64,000 nt of DNA from Brevundimonas vesicularis (GCF_027105095.1 NZ_CP114278.1:1550001-1614000); one strand, 5' to 3'. Shown: positions 18,034-27,042, numbered from the stretch's first letter. Numbers and translations are program-made. The notes: generated from the sequence alone by a model not told the origin.

Positions 18034-20472
18034 TCAACGCATTTCGCCCTGTCCATAACCTGAACCTCCGAAAGTGGCGAGGTTTAGGCGCACATAGACG
18101 CCTTCCGACGGGCCGCCTGGCCGCGCACGGGTGTTGTCGCGACGATAACCCAGTTCAAACCGCAGACAGTCGTCATCGAACAGCACGCCGACTTCGGATC
18201 GCGTGATCTGGTTTTCCTCCAGATCGGCGATACCGGCGACGGTGAAGCCCCAGTTCTGGAAGACGAACTGCTGGCCCGCCAGTTGAACGAATTCGTAGTT
18301 GCGGTTCAGCGGACCATCGACCGGGTTCGATTGATCCAGAATGTAGCTGACGGTCGCCAGGTTGCGGCGACCCCAGCGGCCGTCTAGCGCCGCCTCGGCG
18401 CGGCGCACCTCGCCCGAACCGTCCACCGTGGCGTGGAACCAGCTGCGGATGCGATCCGACGGCGCGAAGTCGCCCTGGACCACCCAGTCGGAGGTCTCGG
18501 AGGCGAGGCCCGTGGGGTCGTAGAGACGTGCAGGATCATCGGGAATCGACGTCTTGAAGTCATCCTGCTGATCGAAGCGATAGCTGCGTCCCACGAACAG
18601 GCTGGCCTTGCGGCCTTCAGCCCAGCGGATGGTGGCGCGACCGCCCGCCGTCACGCGCGCGCCGCCTTCCAGCAGATCGTAGCCGGAGAAGCGATCCATG
18701 CGGAACAGCGACGACTCGTCCAACTCCAGAACCTGCGAATCCTCGATGGGGATGCGGCGATCCAGGTTGACCTTGTTGGACACCGAGAACTGACCCACCG
18801 GCTCCAGGATGATGTCGGCGTCGGCGATGCGCTTGATCAGAGGATAGGCGACGTCCACGCCTGCGCTGAACCGGGATCGGCTGACCGTCTCGTCGCTGTC
18901 GATGCCCATCATCGGCGGGAGGTCGGACATGGAATAGAGATCGACCCGAGTGTCGACGAACGGCTCCACGCGCACGCCAACGGGCAGAATGATCGCGCGG
19001 CGCCATTCGGCCTGACCCGTGATACGGCGGCTGTCGACGCCGGCGAGGCCTGTCGTGACGGCGGGAACAATTTCCGGGTTCAGGATCGGCGCGCCGACGA
19101 AGGCGTCGCGGTAGAGCGACACGGCCGAGCCCTTCAGGCGCAGCCGACCGCCGAAGACCAGTTCGCGCGGCTCCCAGCGGGCATCGATCAGCGGGGCGAC
19201 GAAGGGCAGGGTGTCGTCGTCCTCGAACACCTTGAAGCCGTTGGCGTCGCGGAAGTCCGTCGCGGCGAAGGCCGGGTTCAGGCGCAGGCTCTGGATCGAG
19301 AAGGCCGCGATCGACACATAGGACCGATCAGTCTGATGTTCGGCGTAGATCTGGCTGATCAGGCGACGCCGGTCGCCGTAGTAGAGGCCGTTGTCCTGAT
19401 AGGGAGAGCGCACGTCGTAGCGGTCGAACAGCGTCTTGTCCGAGGTGCGCTCGGCCGTGAAGCCGAAACGCCACGGGCCGTCGGGATCAAACTCGCCGTG
19501 CGACAGCAGATAGCTGCGATGCTCGCGGTCGCCGAACTTGACGTTGCTTTCGAAATCGCCGTCGCCGTCCCGATCGAAGTCGCCGAACTCGCGCTCGTAG
19601 GTATAGCCGCCGCGCGCCACGATCATGCCGTCAGCGAACCGTCGGCGCCATTGCAGGTTCAGCAGCGGCGCGACCCTGGTGTTGATCTGCGGGCTGATCA
19701 GCCAGTCTTCGGACGGCGACACAACGTGGAGATAGGGAACCTCGACGGAGACGCCGCGACCCTCGTCATAGTTGACGATCGGCACCAGGAAGCCCGAGGC
19801 CCGCTCCACCGAGGGATCGGGGTGGGCGAAGAAGGGCGTGTAGAAGACGGGCACCGGCCCGATATAGAAGACGGCGTTGCGATAGAGGATTGCGCGCAAC
19901 TGCTCGTCCTGCGTCACCTTCTCCGCCTGGATCGAGATGGTCGGCGTCTTGGGGCCGCCATCGTCGCAGATCGGGCAGGGGGTGAAGCGGGCGTAGTTCA
20001 GTTCGCTGACGTTCTCGCTGCGGCGGACAGCCGTTGCCGCCATCAGGCTGGCTCCGTTGGCCAGACGCGTGGCGAAATCCACGGCGACGCCGGTCTCCAG
20101 GTTTTCGTCCAGCTCGAGACGGCTGGCGTAGACCACGGCGCCATCGGGTGCGATGGCCTCGACGCGGCCTTCAGCCGTCGCCGAACCGGCGTTCAGATCA
20201 TAGGACAGGTTCTCGCCGCGCAGCACATGGCCGCGCGTGCGGACATAGGCGCGGTTCTCGGGCGTGCCGCTGACGATGATGGTGTCGCCTTCACGACGCG
20301 CATTGTCGGCATCGACATAGACCGCCTCGGGCGGCAGGCCGTCGGACGGCGCGGTCGCGGCGGGCGGGGTGGTCTGCGCCCATGCGGGCGTCGCCAAGGG
20401 CGCGCAGGCGACCAGGGCCGCACCGGCGAGAAGCCTTGCTTTGAAAGCGTCGAAGCGCCGATCACCCTGCAT
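18034..20472 (-). CDS. lptD: LPS-assembly outer-membrane protein LptD
   Basis: 812 residues. Signal sequence ending TPAWAQ, an OstA/jellyroll domain (about residues 45-150, with repeats VYVDADNARREGDTI and GHVLRGENLSYDL), then the large C-terminal barrel. The segment FTPCPICDDGG supplies cysteines where the family forms disulfides. Receives LPS from LptA and inserts it with LptE at the outer leaflet. It ends with Gly/Gln-rich residues, not the usual aromatic, a small oddity. Same strand and order lptF-lptG-lptD-surA. Confidence 0.93.
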   Translation of the reverse strand: MQGDRRFDAFKARLLAGAALVACAPLATPAWAQTTPPAATAPSDGLPPEAVYVDADNARREGDTIIVSGTPENRAYVRTRGHVLRGENLSYDLNAGSATAEGRVEAIAPDGAVVYASRLELDENLETGVAVDFATRLANGASLMAATAVRRSENVSELNYARFTPCPICDDGGPKTPTISIQAEKVTQDEQLRAILYRNAVFYIGPVPVFYTPFFAHPDPSVERASGFLVPIVNYDEGRGVSVEVPYLHVVSPSEDWLISPQINTRVAPLLNLQWRRRFADGMIVARGGYTYEREFGDFDRDGDGDFESNVKFGDREHRSYLLSHGEFDPDGPWRFGFTAERTSDKTLFDRYDVRSPYQDNGLYYGDRRRLISQIYAEHQTDRSYVSIAAFSIQSLRLNPAFAATDFRDANGFKVFEDDDTLPFVAPLIDARWEPRELVFGGRLRLKGSAVSLYRDAFVGAPILNPEIVPAVTTGLAGVDSRRITGQAEWRRAIILPVGVRVEPFVDTRVDLYSMSDLPPMMGIDSDETVSRSRFSAGVDVAYPLIKRIADADIILEPVGQFSVSNKVNLDRRIPIEDSQVLELDESSLFRMDRFSGYDLLEGGARVTAGGRATIRWAEGRKASLFVGRSYRFDQQDDFKTSIPDDPARLYDPTGLASETSDWVVQGDFAPSDRIRSWFHATVDGSGEVRRAEAALDGRWGRRNLATVSYILDQSNPVDGPLNRNYEFVQLAGQQFVFQNWGFTVAGIADLEENQITRSEVGVLFDDDCLRFELGYRRDNTRARPGGPSEGVYVRLNLATFGGSGYGQGEMR

Positions 20473-20505
20473 AGGCCATCCGTAGTCTGAGAAGCGAGCG
20501 CCCGA

Positions 20506-21645
20506 TTAGCCGTCTTCGGTATAGAACAGCAAGGTCAAGGCTGCGAGCGCGGTAAGAACAGGCGGCAGCCAGGCGGCGACGAAGGGCGCCACGACCTCGG
20601 CCGATCCCATCGCCGACGAGAACTGGTTCAGGAAGAAGAAGGCGAAGCCCAGCACCACGGCCGCCACACTCATGCGCGCCAGGTCACCCAGACGCATCAG
20701 CCTGAGCGAAAAGGCGGCGGCCAGGATCGACATGGCGGCGAACACCAGCGGCGTCGCCAGAAGTTGCTGGAAGCGCAGGCGGTAGGCGGTCGAGGTGAAG
20801 CCGGCGTTTTCGATTCGGCTGATCTGGTTGGGCAGCGACCAGAAGGGCGTGGCCTGCGGCCGGGCGAAGCGCTCGAAGGCCTCGTCGTCGGCCAGGCTGG
20901 AGACCAAGGTCAGGCTGGAATAGGTGACGGCGCGCTGGCCGATCTGAGCGCCGACGGCGTCGGTCAGGCGCCAGCTGCCGGCGTTCAGCGAGGCCGACTT
21001 GGCGTCGATCCGCTCGGAGAAGGTGCGACCGCCGCCGGGCGCGGTCGTGTAGATGAAGAAGCTGACGTTCAGCAGTCGGGCGTTGGCGCGATCCTGCTGT
21101 CCAGCGCGGATGATCATCTGGCGCTGATCGTCGCCCTCGCGCAGCCAGATCGCCTCCTTGGGATCGCCGCCGGGCGCCGTGCCGGAAATCCGCGCGCGCT
21201 CGCGCTGCCACAGACCGTCGCCGGCCGACGCCATCGGACCCAACACCGTGACGGTCAGCACGCCCAGGACGAAGGCCATGCCGGCGGCGGGCAGGACGAA
21301 ACGCCAGGCGGAGACGCCCGCCGCGCGCATGGCGATCAGTTCGCTGCGCCGGTTCAGGCTGATGAAGGCCGACAGGGTGCCGAACAGGAAAACGAACGGC
21401 ATCAACTGTACGATGACCGAGGGCGACTTCAGCAGCACCAGGCCGAAAATGCGGACAGCCGAGAGATCCTGGGCGGAGCCGACGCCGCGCGAGACCTCGA
21501 CGAAGTCGATCAGCATGACGAGGGCCGAAATCACGGCCAGGGCCACGCCCAGCGATTTCAGCTGCTGGACCAGCACATAGCGTTCGATGCCGCCGAGACG
21601 GGGGATATGAGGCGAGCGACGAGCGGAGGCGGCGACGGCGGTCAT
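20506..21645 (-). CDS. lptG: LPS export ABC transporter permease LptG
   Basis: 379 residues, YjgP/YjgQ family. Three hydrophobic helices at the N-terminus and three at the C-terminus flank a periplasmic jellyroll domain. The sequence YVLVQQLKSLGVALAVISALV opens the first helix. Forms the inner-membrane extractor with LptF and LptB. The ATG overlaps the lptF stop by 4 nt. Assignment as G rather than F rests on being second in the pair. Confidence 0.9.
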   Translation of the reverse strand: MTAVAASARRSPHIPRLGGIERYVLVQQLKSLGVALAVISALVMLIDFVEVSRGVGSAQDLSAVRIFGLVLLKSPSVIVQLMPFVFLFGTLSAFISLNRRSELIAMRAAGVSAWRFVLPAAGMAFVLGVLTVTVLGPMASAGDGLWQRERARISGTAPGGDPKEAIWLREGDDQRQMIIRAGQQDRANARLLNVSFFIYTTAPGGGRTFSERIDAKSASLNAGSWRLTDAVGAQIGQRAVTYSSLTLVSSLADDEAFERFARPQATPFWSLPNQISRIENAGFTSTAYRLRFQQLLATPLVFAAMSILAAAFSLRLMRLGDLARMSVAAVVLGFAFFFLNQFSSAMGSAEVVAPFVAAWLPPVLTALAALTLLFYTEDG

Positions 21646-22778
21646 GCGAACTTGGCCCTCAGATCGCGCAGGGCGGCGGTGGTCCGGCTGCGACGCGGCT
21701 TCAGCGCGCGGAACAGAACCCGCAGGGCGACGACGATGGCCACGATCGGCACGACATATTGCAGCACGTTCATCCAGCCGTTCCAGGCGCTGGCGGCGAC
21801 AAGCCCATAACCGATGACGCGCAGGACCAGAAACAGGCCCGCCGCCTTGGCGATGCGCAAGGTATAGCCGGTGCGGCTGAAGGCGCCGCCCAGGATGGCC
21901 GAAAGCGCCAGCGCCATGGCGACCATGGCGTAGAGCGGCGAGGCCAGCCGCGAATGCGCCTCGGCCAGCAGTTCGCCCCGCGAGCCGGCGACCTCAAGCA
22001 CCTTGGCCGTCGGGTTCAGCAGCTGGCGCAGATAGAGGTCGGTCGGCTTGTAGCGAAGGGTGTCGGTCACCCCGACGAAGGGCGCGAGAGAGAAGTCGTA
22101 TCGCCCGAACGACAGCGTCTCCAGCACGCCGCCCGACGAGTAGCGTTGGGCCGAGCCGTCGATCATGGTCAGGATGGGAATGCCGCCGGCGTCCCGGCTG
22201 AAGCGCGCCTCGGACGCGTTCCAGGTCGTGACCTTGTCCTTGTCGTCCAGATAGACGAACAGGTTCTTCAACAGACCGTTCTGCTCGATCTGCTGCACAT
22301 AGACGGTCAGACCGTCAGGCCCCTGAACGAATTGGCCTTCCTCGACCAAGAGAGCGGCGAGGTCGGTGCGGATGTCGAACGCCTGTCGCCGCGCCTCCTG
22401 CTGCGCCCAGGGCAGAACGAAGACGTTGACCAGCAAGGTGACCAGGGCGACCAGCACGGCGATGCGGGCGGCGGGGGATATGACCTGCCACCGGGTCATG
22501 CCGCCCGCGAAGGCCGCCGTCAGCTCCTGTTCGCGTTGCAGCCGGGTCAGGGCGATCAGGGCGCCGACGAAAAGGCCGATCGGCAGAATCACCGACAGCA
22601 GTTGCGGCAGAGCGAGCAGGGTCAGCTTGACCATGATCCACACGCTCTGGCCGCGCTCCACGATGACCTGGAGTTGGTCGAGGCTTTGGCTCAGAATCCC
22701 GATTCCCGCCAGCGCTGCGCACGCGGCGATCACAGGGAACAGGATTTGCCGAAAAAGGTATCTTTGAATCAGGGTCAT
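21642..22778 (-). CDS. lptF: LPS export ABC transporter permease LptF
   Basis: 378 residues from MTLIQRYLFRQI, the family start; the frame is open 26 codons further but with no homology. Same six-helix plus jellyroll plan as LptG, with the conserved pattern LDQLQVIVERG after helix 1 and a final YVVPIVAIVVALRVLF helix. First gene of the envelope operon, divergent from pepA across 143 bp that holds an 8-bp GC hairpin at 22841-22867. Confidence 0.9.
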   Translation of the reverse strand: MTLIQRYLFRQILFPVIAACAALAGIGILSQSLDQLQVIVERGQSVWIMVKLTLLALPQLLSVILPIGLFVGALIALTRLQREQELTAAFAGGMTRWQVISPAARIAVLVALVTLLVNVFVLPWAQQEARRQAFDIRTDLAALLVEEGQFVQGPDGLTVYVQQIEQNGLLKNLFVYLDDKDKVTTWNASEARFSRDAGGIPILTMIDGSAQRYSSGGVLETLSFGRYDFSLAPFVGVTDTLRYKPTDLYLRQLLNPTAKVLEVAGSRGELLAEAHSRLASPLYAMVAMALALSAILGGAFSRTGYTLRIAKAAGLFLVLRVIGYGLVAASAWNGWMNVLQYVVPIVAIVVALRVLFRALKPRRSRTTAALRDLRAKFA

Positions 22779-22921
22779 GGGCGGATGGACTTCGCCCGGT
22801 TGCAGGCGGCGACATTGAGGCGCATCTAGTAGCACATCAGGGCGCGTCCGCGACAAGCAGACGCGCCGTTGTCATTTTGCTGTTTGCAGACGCCGGGTGG
22901 GGCCTGGCTGGAGTTGATTGA

Positions 22922-24397
22922 ATGAAGATCGAATTCGCCGCCGCCGTGGACGCCGCCGAGATTCTGGCCGTTCCGGTTTTTGAAGACCGCACCTTCACCG
23001 CCGCCGGGACCGCGCTGGACGGCAAGGCCAACGGCGCCCTGACCAAGGCGGCGGGCAAGGGACGTTTCACCGGCAAGGCCGGGCAGAGCCTGAGCATCGC
23101 CGCGCCGGCGGGCGTCGAGGCGGACGCCGTGCTGCTGGTCGGCGCGGGCGCCAAGGACAAGCTGGACGATCTGGCGGTCGAGGCCTTCGGCGGCAACGCC
23201 TATGCGGCGGTCAAGCTGTCGGGCGCTGAGGTGCTGACGATCGACGCTTCGGACCTGTCGCCTGAGCAGGCCGCCCGCGTCGGTTTCGCCGCGCGTCTGG
23301 CCGCCTATCGCTTCGACAAATATCGCACGACGCAAAAGGCCGACAAGATTCCGTCCATCACGGCCATCCGAGTGGTCACGACTGACCTGCGAGGCGCGGA
23401 AGCGGCGCTGGAGCCGCTGTCGGCGGTGGCCGACGGCGTGATCTTCGCGCGCGACCTGGTGTCCGAACCCGCCAACGTCCTGTACCCGGCCGAGTTCGCC
23501 AAGCGGGTGAAGGCGCTGGAGAGCCTGGGCCTTGAAGTCGAAATCCTCGGCGAAGCCGAGATGGAGAAGCTGGGCATGCGCACCCTGTTGGGCGTGGGCC
23601 AGGGCAGCCGTCGCGAAAGCCAGCTTGCGATCATGAAGTGGAACGGCGGCGAAGCCGGCGCTCAGCCCCTGGCCTTCGTCGGCAAGGGCGTCTGCTTCGA
23701 CACCGGCGGCATCTCGATCAAGCCGGCGGACGGCATGGAAGACATGAAGTGGGACATGGGCGGCGCCGCCGCCGTGACCGGAACCATGATCGCCCTGGCC
23801 AGCCGCAAGGCCAAGGCCAACGTCATCGGCGTGCTGGGTCTGGTCGAGAACATGCCGGACGGCAACGCCCAGCGTCCGGGCGACGTGGTCGTGTCCATGT
23901 CGGGTCAGACGGTGGAGGTTATCAACACCGACGCCGAAGGTCGTCTCGTTCTGGCCGACGCCCTCTGGTACACGCAGCAGCGCTTCAAGCCGAAGTTCAT
24001 GATCGACCTGGCCACCCTGACGGGCGCCATGATCGTGGCCCTGGGCCTGGATTACGCCGGCGTTTTCTCAAACTCCGACGATGTCGCCGATCCGATCCTG
24101 GCGGCGGCCAAGAAGGTCGGCGAGAACTTCTGGCGCATGCCGATCCCGGCCATCTACGAGCAGCACATCGATTCCAAGATCGCCGATGTGAAGAACACCG
24201 GCAACGGCCGCGCCGGTGGCTCGATCACCGCCGCCCTGTTCCTGCAACGCTTCACCAATGGCGTGCCGTGGGCGCACCTGGACATCGCCCCGACGGCCTG
24301 GGCCAACAAGAGCCCCAGCCCCACCGTGCCGGAAGGCGGCGTCGGCTTTGCTGTGCGGACGCTGGACCGGATGGTCGCGGATTCCTACGAAAACTGA
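22922..24397 (+). CDS. pepA: leucyl (cytosol) aminopeptidase
   Basis: 491 residues, M17 family. The signature NTDAEGRLVLAD and upstream GKGVCFDTGGISIKP carry the two-metal ligands and catalytic Lys. Cleaves N-terminal residues from peptides; in some bacteria it also binds DNA. The start MKIEFAAAVDA follows a GGAGTTGATTGA leader. In related genomes pepA is normally followed directly by holC; here a repeat-flanked insertion separates them. Confidence 0.94.
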   Translation: MKIEFAAAVDAAEILAVPVFEDRTFTAAGTALDGKANGALTKAAGKGRFTGKAGQSLSIAAPAGVEADAVLLVGAGAKDKLDDLAVEAFGGNAYAAVKLSGAEVLTIDASDLSPEQAARVGFAARLAAYRFDKYRTTQKADKIPSITAIRVVTTDLRGAEAALEPLSAVADGVIFARDLVSEPANVLYPAEFAKRVKALESLGLEVEILGEAEMEKLGMRTLLGVGQGSRRESQLAIMKWNGGEAGAQPLAFVGKGVCFDTGGISIKPADGMEDMKWDMGGAAAVTGTMIALASRKAKANVIGVLGLVENMPDGNAQRPGDVVVSMSGQTVEVINTDAEGRLVLADALWYTQQRFKPKFMIDLATLTGAMIVALGLDYAGVFSNSDDVADPILAAAKKVGENFWRMPIPAIYEQHIDSKIADVKNTGNGRAGGSITAALFLQRFTNGVPWAHLDIAPTAWANKSPSPTVPEGGVGFAVRTLDRMVADSYEN

Positions 24398-24406
24398 TCT
24401 TAAATT

Positions 24407-24463
24407 CTTCCCCCTCTTGCGGGGGAAGGTGGCCCGCGTCAGCGGGTCGGATGGGGGGTGAAA
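24407..24463. repeat. left arm of inverted repeat flanking the DUF559 gene
   Basis: 57 nt beginning 9 bases after the pepA stop. Hairpin CTTCCCCCTC/GGGGGAAG, then GGTGGC, then a second hairpin CCCGCGTCAGCGGG, then GGATGGGGGGTGAAA. About 91% identical to the reverse complement of 24849-24904. Confidence 0.85.
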
Positions 24464-24493
24464 CTCGGCCTTAGCCGGGTTAGCCTTTGCCTT

Positions 24494-25360
24494 ATGGCCG
24501 TCCATTCCGACCGCGCTCACGCTTTCGCTCGCGAACTGCGCAAGTCGCAGACGATGAGCGAGCGCGCCATGTGGCGATTGCTACGTGATCGGCAACTGGA
24601 GGGGTTGAGGTTCAGGCGTCAGGTTCCGCTGGGGCCTTATATTGCGGACTTCTGTTGTCATGCCCTGAAACTGGTGATCGAACTGGACGGCGGCATCCAT
24701 CGATTGCGAGAAGAACGCGATGCTGCGCGAGACGCCTGGCTAGGAGAACAGGGCTTTGAAGTTCTCAGATTTTCGAACGAAGCGGCGGCTCGCAATCCCA
24801 ACGTTGTGCTGGATTCGGTGCGAGCGGTCGCTCAGCGCCATCACCAAGTTTTACCCCCCATCCGTCTCGCTGACGCGAGCCACCTTCCCCCGCAAGGGGG
24901 GAAGGCCATGAAGCCCGAAATCTGGTTCTATCACCTGGAGCGTTCGTCGCTGGATCAGGTGCTGCCAACCCTGCTCGAAAAGACAATCGAGCGGGGCTGG
25001 CGGGCCATGATCAAATCGTCGCATTCGCATCGACTGGACGAGGTCGACGAGACGCTGTGGACGTTTCGCGATGACAGTTTCCTGCCGCATGGCCGGGCTG
25101 ATCAGCTCCATGCCGAGCGCCAGCCTGTGCTGTTGAGTGAAACGGGCGAGAACCTGAACGGCGCTCAGGCGCTGTTCATAATCGACGACGCAGAACTGGG
25201 CGTGACGGAGGGTTTCGAACGATGCTTCATTATTTTCGACGGTCGGGACGAGCCGGCTCTGCAAAATGCGCGGGGACGTTGGAAGGCGTTGAAGGGGCAG
25301 GGCGCGAACCTGGCCTATTGGCGTCAAACGGACGAAGGGCGCTGGGAAAAGGCGGCCTGA
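24494..25360 (+). CDS. DUF559 (Vsr-like) endonuclease-domain protein reading in frame into HolC
   Basis: 288 codons without a stop. Residues about 5-120 are a DUF559 domain (PD-(D/E)XK, Vsr-like): LRKSQTMSERAMWRLLRDR, FRRQVPLGPYIADF, VIELDGGIHR and GFEVLRFSN. Residues 120-138 are translated repeat sequence. From codon 139 (MKPEIWFYHL) it is DNA polymerase III chi. The DUF559 part is bounded by 57-nt inverted repeats (24407-24463, 24849-24904), so it looks like a cassette inserted between pepA and holC. Whether a fusion protein is made, or holC is started separately at 24908, is open. The start 24494 is chosen as the first ATG after the left repeat; a GTG at 24458 lies inside the repeat. Confidence 0.75.
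   Translation: MAVHSDRAHAFARELRKSQTMSERAMWRLLRDRQLEGLRFRRQVPLGPYIADFCCHALKLVIELDGGIHRLREERDAARDAWLGEQGFEVLRFSNEAAARNPNVVLDSVRAVAQRHHQVLPPIRLADASHLPPQGGKAMKPEIWFYHLERSSLDQVLPTLLEKTIERGWRAMIKSSHSHRLDEVDETLWTFRDDSFLPHGRADQLHAERQPVLLSETGENLNGAQALFIIDDAELGVTEGFERCFIIFDGRDEPALQNARGRWKALKGQGANLAYWRQTDEGRWEKAA
24849..24904. repeat. right arm of inverted repeat flanking the DUF559 gene
   Basis: 56 nt, the imperfect reverse complement of 24407-24463 (about four substitutions and one indel). It is translated as part of the open frame into holC. Its last bases GGGGGGAAGG serve as the likely ribosome-binding site for the holC ATG at 24908. Confidence 0.85.
24908..25360 (+). CDS. holC: DNA polymerase III subunit chi
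   Basis: 150 residues from MKPEIWFYHLERSS. Chi family features: YHLERSSLDQVLPTLLEKTIERGWRAMI, the TLWTFRDDSFLPHG segment and the C-terminal RGRWKALKGQGANLAYWRQ. Links the clamp loader to single-strand binding protein. It also forms the C-terminal part of the longer frame from 24494; the ribosome site is provided by the inserted repeat. The pepA-holC neighbourhood is widely conserved, which supports independent function. Confidence 0.88.
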   Translation: MKPEIWFYHLERSSLDQVLPTLLEKTIERGWRAMIKSSHSHRLDEVDETLWTFRDDSFLPHGRADQLHAERQPVLLSETGENLNGAQALFIIDDAELGVTEGFERCFIIFDGRDEPALQNARGRWKALKGQGANLAYWRQTDEGRWEKAA

Positions 25361-25674
25361 TCGGACTGGTTCTGCTGGCCGGCTGTTCGACGCCGGTCTC
25401 CGAGGCGCCTGCGCCGCGTGCGGTCGAGCAGGCCCAGTTGAACCCGCCCGTCGGCAGCCGCATGCCGACCGGACAGACGGAAGACTTCTGCAAGGCCGGC
25501 GAGATGCAGTATCTGGTCGGCAAGTCCCGGACCGAAATTCCGGTGCCCGTGGACGTCGTCAATCGGCGCGTGACCTGCACCACCTGCCCCGTGACGCACG
25601 ACTTTTCCGCCTATCGGCTGAATATCTTCTACAACGAACAGACCGGCATCATCGAACAGGTTCGCTGCGGCTGA
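25318..25674 (+). CDS. lipoprotein with peptidase inhibitor I78-like domain (copy 1)
   Basis: About 118 residues if started at TTG 25318; the frame is open further upstream through holC, so the start is uncertain. From there a lipoprotein signal is seen (RRALGKGGLIGLVLLAGC, lipobox LAGC). The mature part resembles the I78 family: YLVGKSRTEIP, then RLNIFYNEQTGIIEQVRCG. A CTTC motif sits where the family has a short loop. It overlaps the end of holC in another frame. Copy 2 follows 21 bp later. I78 proteins inhibit serine proteases in fungi and some bacteria; inhibition is not demonstrated for this type. Confidence 0.65.
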   Translation: MASNGRRALGKGGLIGLVLLAGCSTPVSEAPAPRAVEQAQLNPPVGSRMPTGQTEDFCKAGEMQYLVGKSRTEIPVPVDVVNRRVTCTTCPVTHDFSAYRLNIFYNEQTGIIEQVRCG

Positions 25675-25695
25675 CGCCGACGCGAGGAGACGAGC

Positions 25696-25992
25696 ATGAA
25701 GATCATTGTGAGCACCCTGCTGGCCGCCGGCGCCTTGGCCGTGTCGGCCTGCGCGCCGGTCCAGACCGCCGAGCATGCGTCCGGATCGGACACCGCCTTC
25801 AAGGCGTGCAAGGTTTCGGACTATCAGAGCTATGTCGGCCGCAACCGCTCGGCCATCCCGACCGCGCCCGCCGGCCAGACGTTCCGCGTGCTCTGCACCA
25901 CCTGCGCGGCGACCATGGACTATCGCGAAAACCGGGTGAACTTCGTTTATGACGAGGCGACGAATATCGTGCGCGAAGTGAAGTGCGGTTGA
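25696..25992 (+). CDS. lipoprotein with peptidase inhibitor I78-like domain (copy 2)
   Basis: 98 residues. Start MKIIVSTLLA after GGAGACGAGC; the lipoprotein signal ends AVSAC. The mature region has YQSYVGRNRSAIP, the same CTTC motif, and MDYRENRVNFVYDEATNIVREVKCG, clearly I78-like. A tandem paralogue of the gene before it. Both end -VRCG/-VKCG, with a terminal Cys that could pair with the CTTC cysteines. Confidence 0.78.
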   Translation: MKIIVSTLLAAGALAVSACAPVQTAEHASGSDTAFKACKVSDYQSYVGRNRSAIPTAPAGQTFRVLCTTCAATMDYRENRVNFVYDEATNIVREVKCG

Positions 25993-25995
25993 GCC

Positions 25996-26922
25996 TTAGC
26001 GCCCCACCGTATCGCCCGGCCACAGCGGTCCGCTGAACTTCGCCGCCAGATAGTCCATGAAGGCCGTGACCCTGGCCGGGCGCGGGCCGCCGCTGGGCGC
26101 CACCAGATGCAGGGCGATGGGCGGCAGGCGCCAGTCGGTCATCACCGTCTCGAGATGGCCGTCGGCGACATCCTTCCAGTAGATGAAGTCCGGCTGGGGA
26201 AAGAGCCCCAGACCTGCGCACAAGGACGCCGTCAGGGCGTCGGAGTTGTTGGCGCGCAATGGCCCGCGCGGATGCACCACCACTTCTTCACCCGCCGCAT
26301 TGCTGAACCGCCAGGTGTCGGGGCTGGGCATATAGGCGTAGCCGAGGCAGGCGTGACGGGCCAGATCGTCGGGATGGGTGGGGCGCCCCCGCTGATCCAG
26401 ATAGGACGGCGAGGCGACCAGGGCGCGCGCCACAGGCCGGAGCTTGCGCGCCGTCAGCGAGGAATCGGCCAGGGCGGCGATCCTAAGCGCGCAATCGAAG
26501 CCGCCGCCGACCAGATCGATGACCTCGTCCGACAGGTGCAGATCGACCGATACGTCGGGGTGGGTGGCGAGGAACTCGGGCAGGGCCGGGGCCACATAGG
26601 CCATGCCGAACGACATGGGCGCCGCCAGTCGCACCAGGCCGCGCGGCGTGACGGACATGTCCAGCGCCTCTGACACCGCGCCCTCGGCCTCGGCCAGCAT
26701 GTGGGCGGCGCGGGCGGCCAGGGTTCGGCCTGCATCGGTCAGGGCGAAGCGGCGCGAGGTGCGGTGGAGCAGGGTGGTCTTCAGCTGCTGTTCCAGGCGC
26801 GTCACCGCCTTGGACACCGTCGCCTTGGACAGGCTCAGCGTCTCGGCTGCGCCGGAAAAGGATTGGCTGTCGGCGACCTTGGCGAAGATGGCCAGGGCTT
26901 CCAGATCGGGCAGGCGGGACAT
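25996..26922 (-). CDS. LysR-family transcriptional regulator
   Basis: 308 residues. N-terminal helix-turn-helix SFSGAAETLSLSKATVSKAVTRLE (about residues 16-40), then an effector domain (GLVRLAAPMSFGMAYVAPALPEFL onward). AaeR/CrgA-like subgroup. Divergent from the pirin-DoxX pair, which it probably regulates across the 120-bp region at 26923-27042. Confidence 0.88.
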   Translation of the reverse strand: MSRLPDLEALAIFAKVADSQSFSGAAETLSLSKATVSKAVTRLEQQLKTTLLHRTSRRFALTDAGRTLAARAAHMLAEAEGAVSEALDMSVTPRGLVRLAAPMSFGMAYVAPALPEFLATHPDVSVDLHLSDEVIDLVGGGFDCALRIAALADSSLTARKLRPVARALVASPSYLDQRGRPTHPDDLARHACLGYAYMPSPDTWRFSNAAGEEVVVHPRGPLRANNSDALTASLCAGLGLFPQPDFIYWKDVADGHLETVMTDWRLPPIALHLVAPSGGPRPARVTAFMDYLAAKFSGPLWPGDTVGR

Positions 26923-26939
26923 GGGCGGCCTTGCGTCCT

Positions 26940-26985
26940 GAAACGATGAGTTTCGGTTGTTTCTATTTCTGATCGGTCGCCGATC
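26940..26985. promoter_or_regulatory. two small palindromes in the LysR/pirin divergent region
   Basis: GAAAC-gatga-GTTTC at 26940-26954 and GATCGG-tcg-CCGATC at 26971-26985 are perfect dyads. Either could be the LysR recognition or activation site. Assignment is by position only. Confidence 0.5.
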
Positions 26986-27042
26986 TCTATCTTGGCGTCA
27001 AGCAAAGGCGTCGGACGGTTCCGACGCGAAAGGACGAGTGCG

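Noticed and set aside
18433..20490. 685-codon open frame opposite lptD
   Set aside because: Antisense shadow; composition is Ala/Val/Asp-rich without motifs, and LptD is complete on the other strand.
24407..24904. CRISPR-like repeats around the DUF559 gene
   Set aside because: Only two copies, inverted and 400 bp apart; no array.
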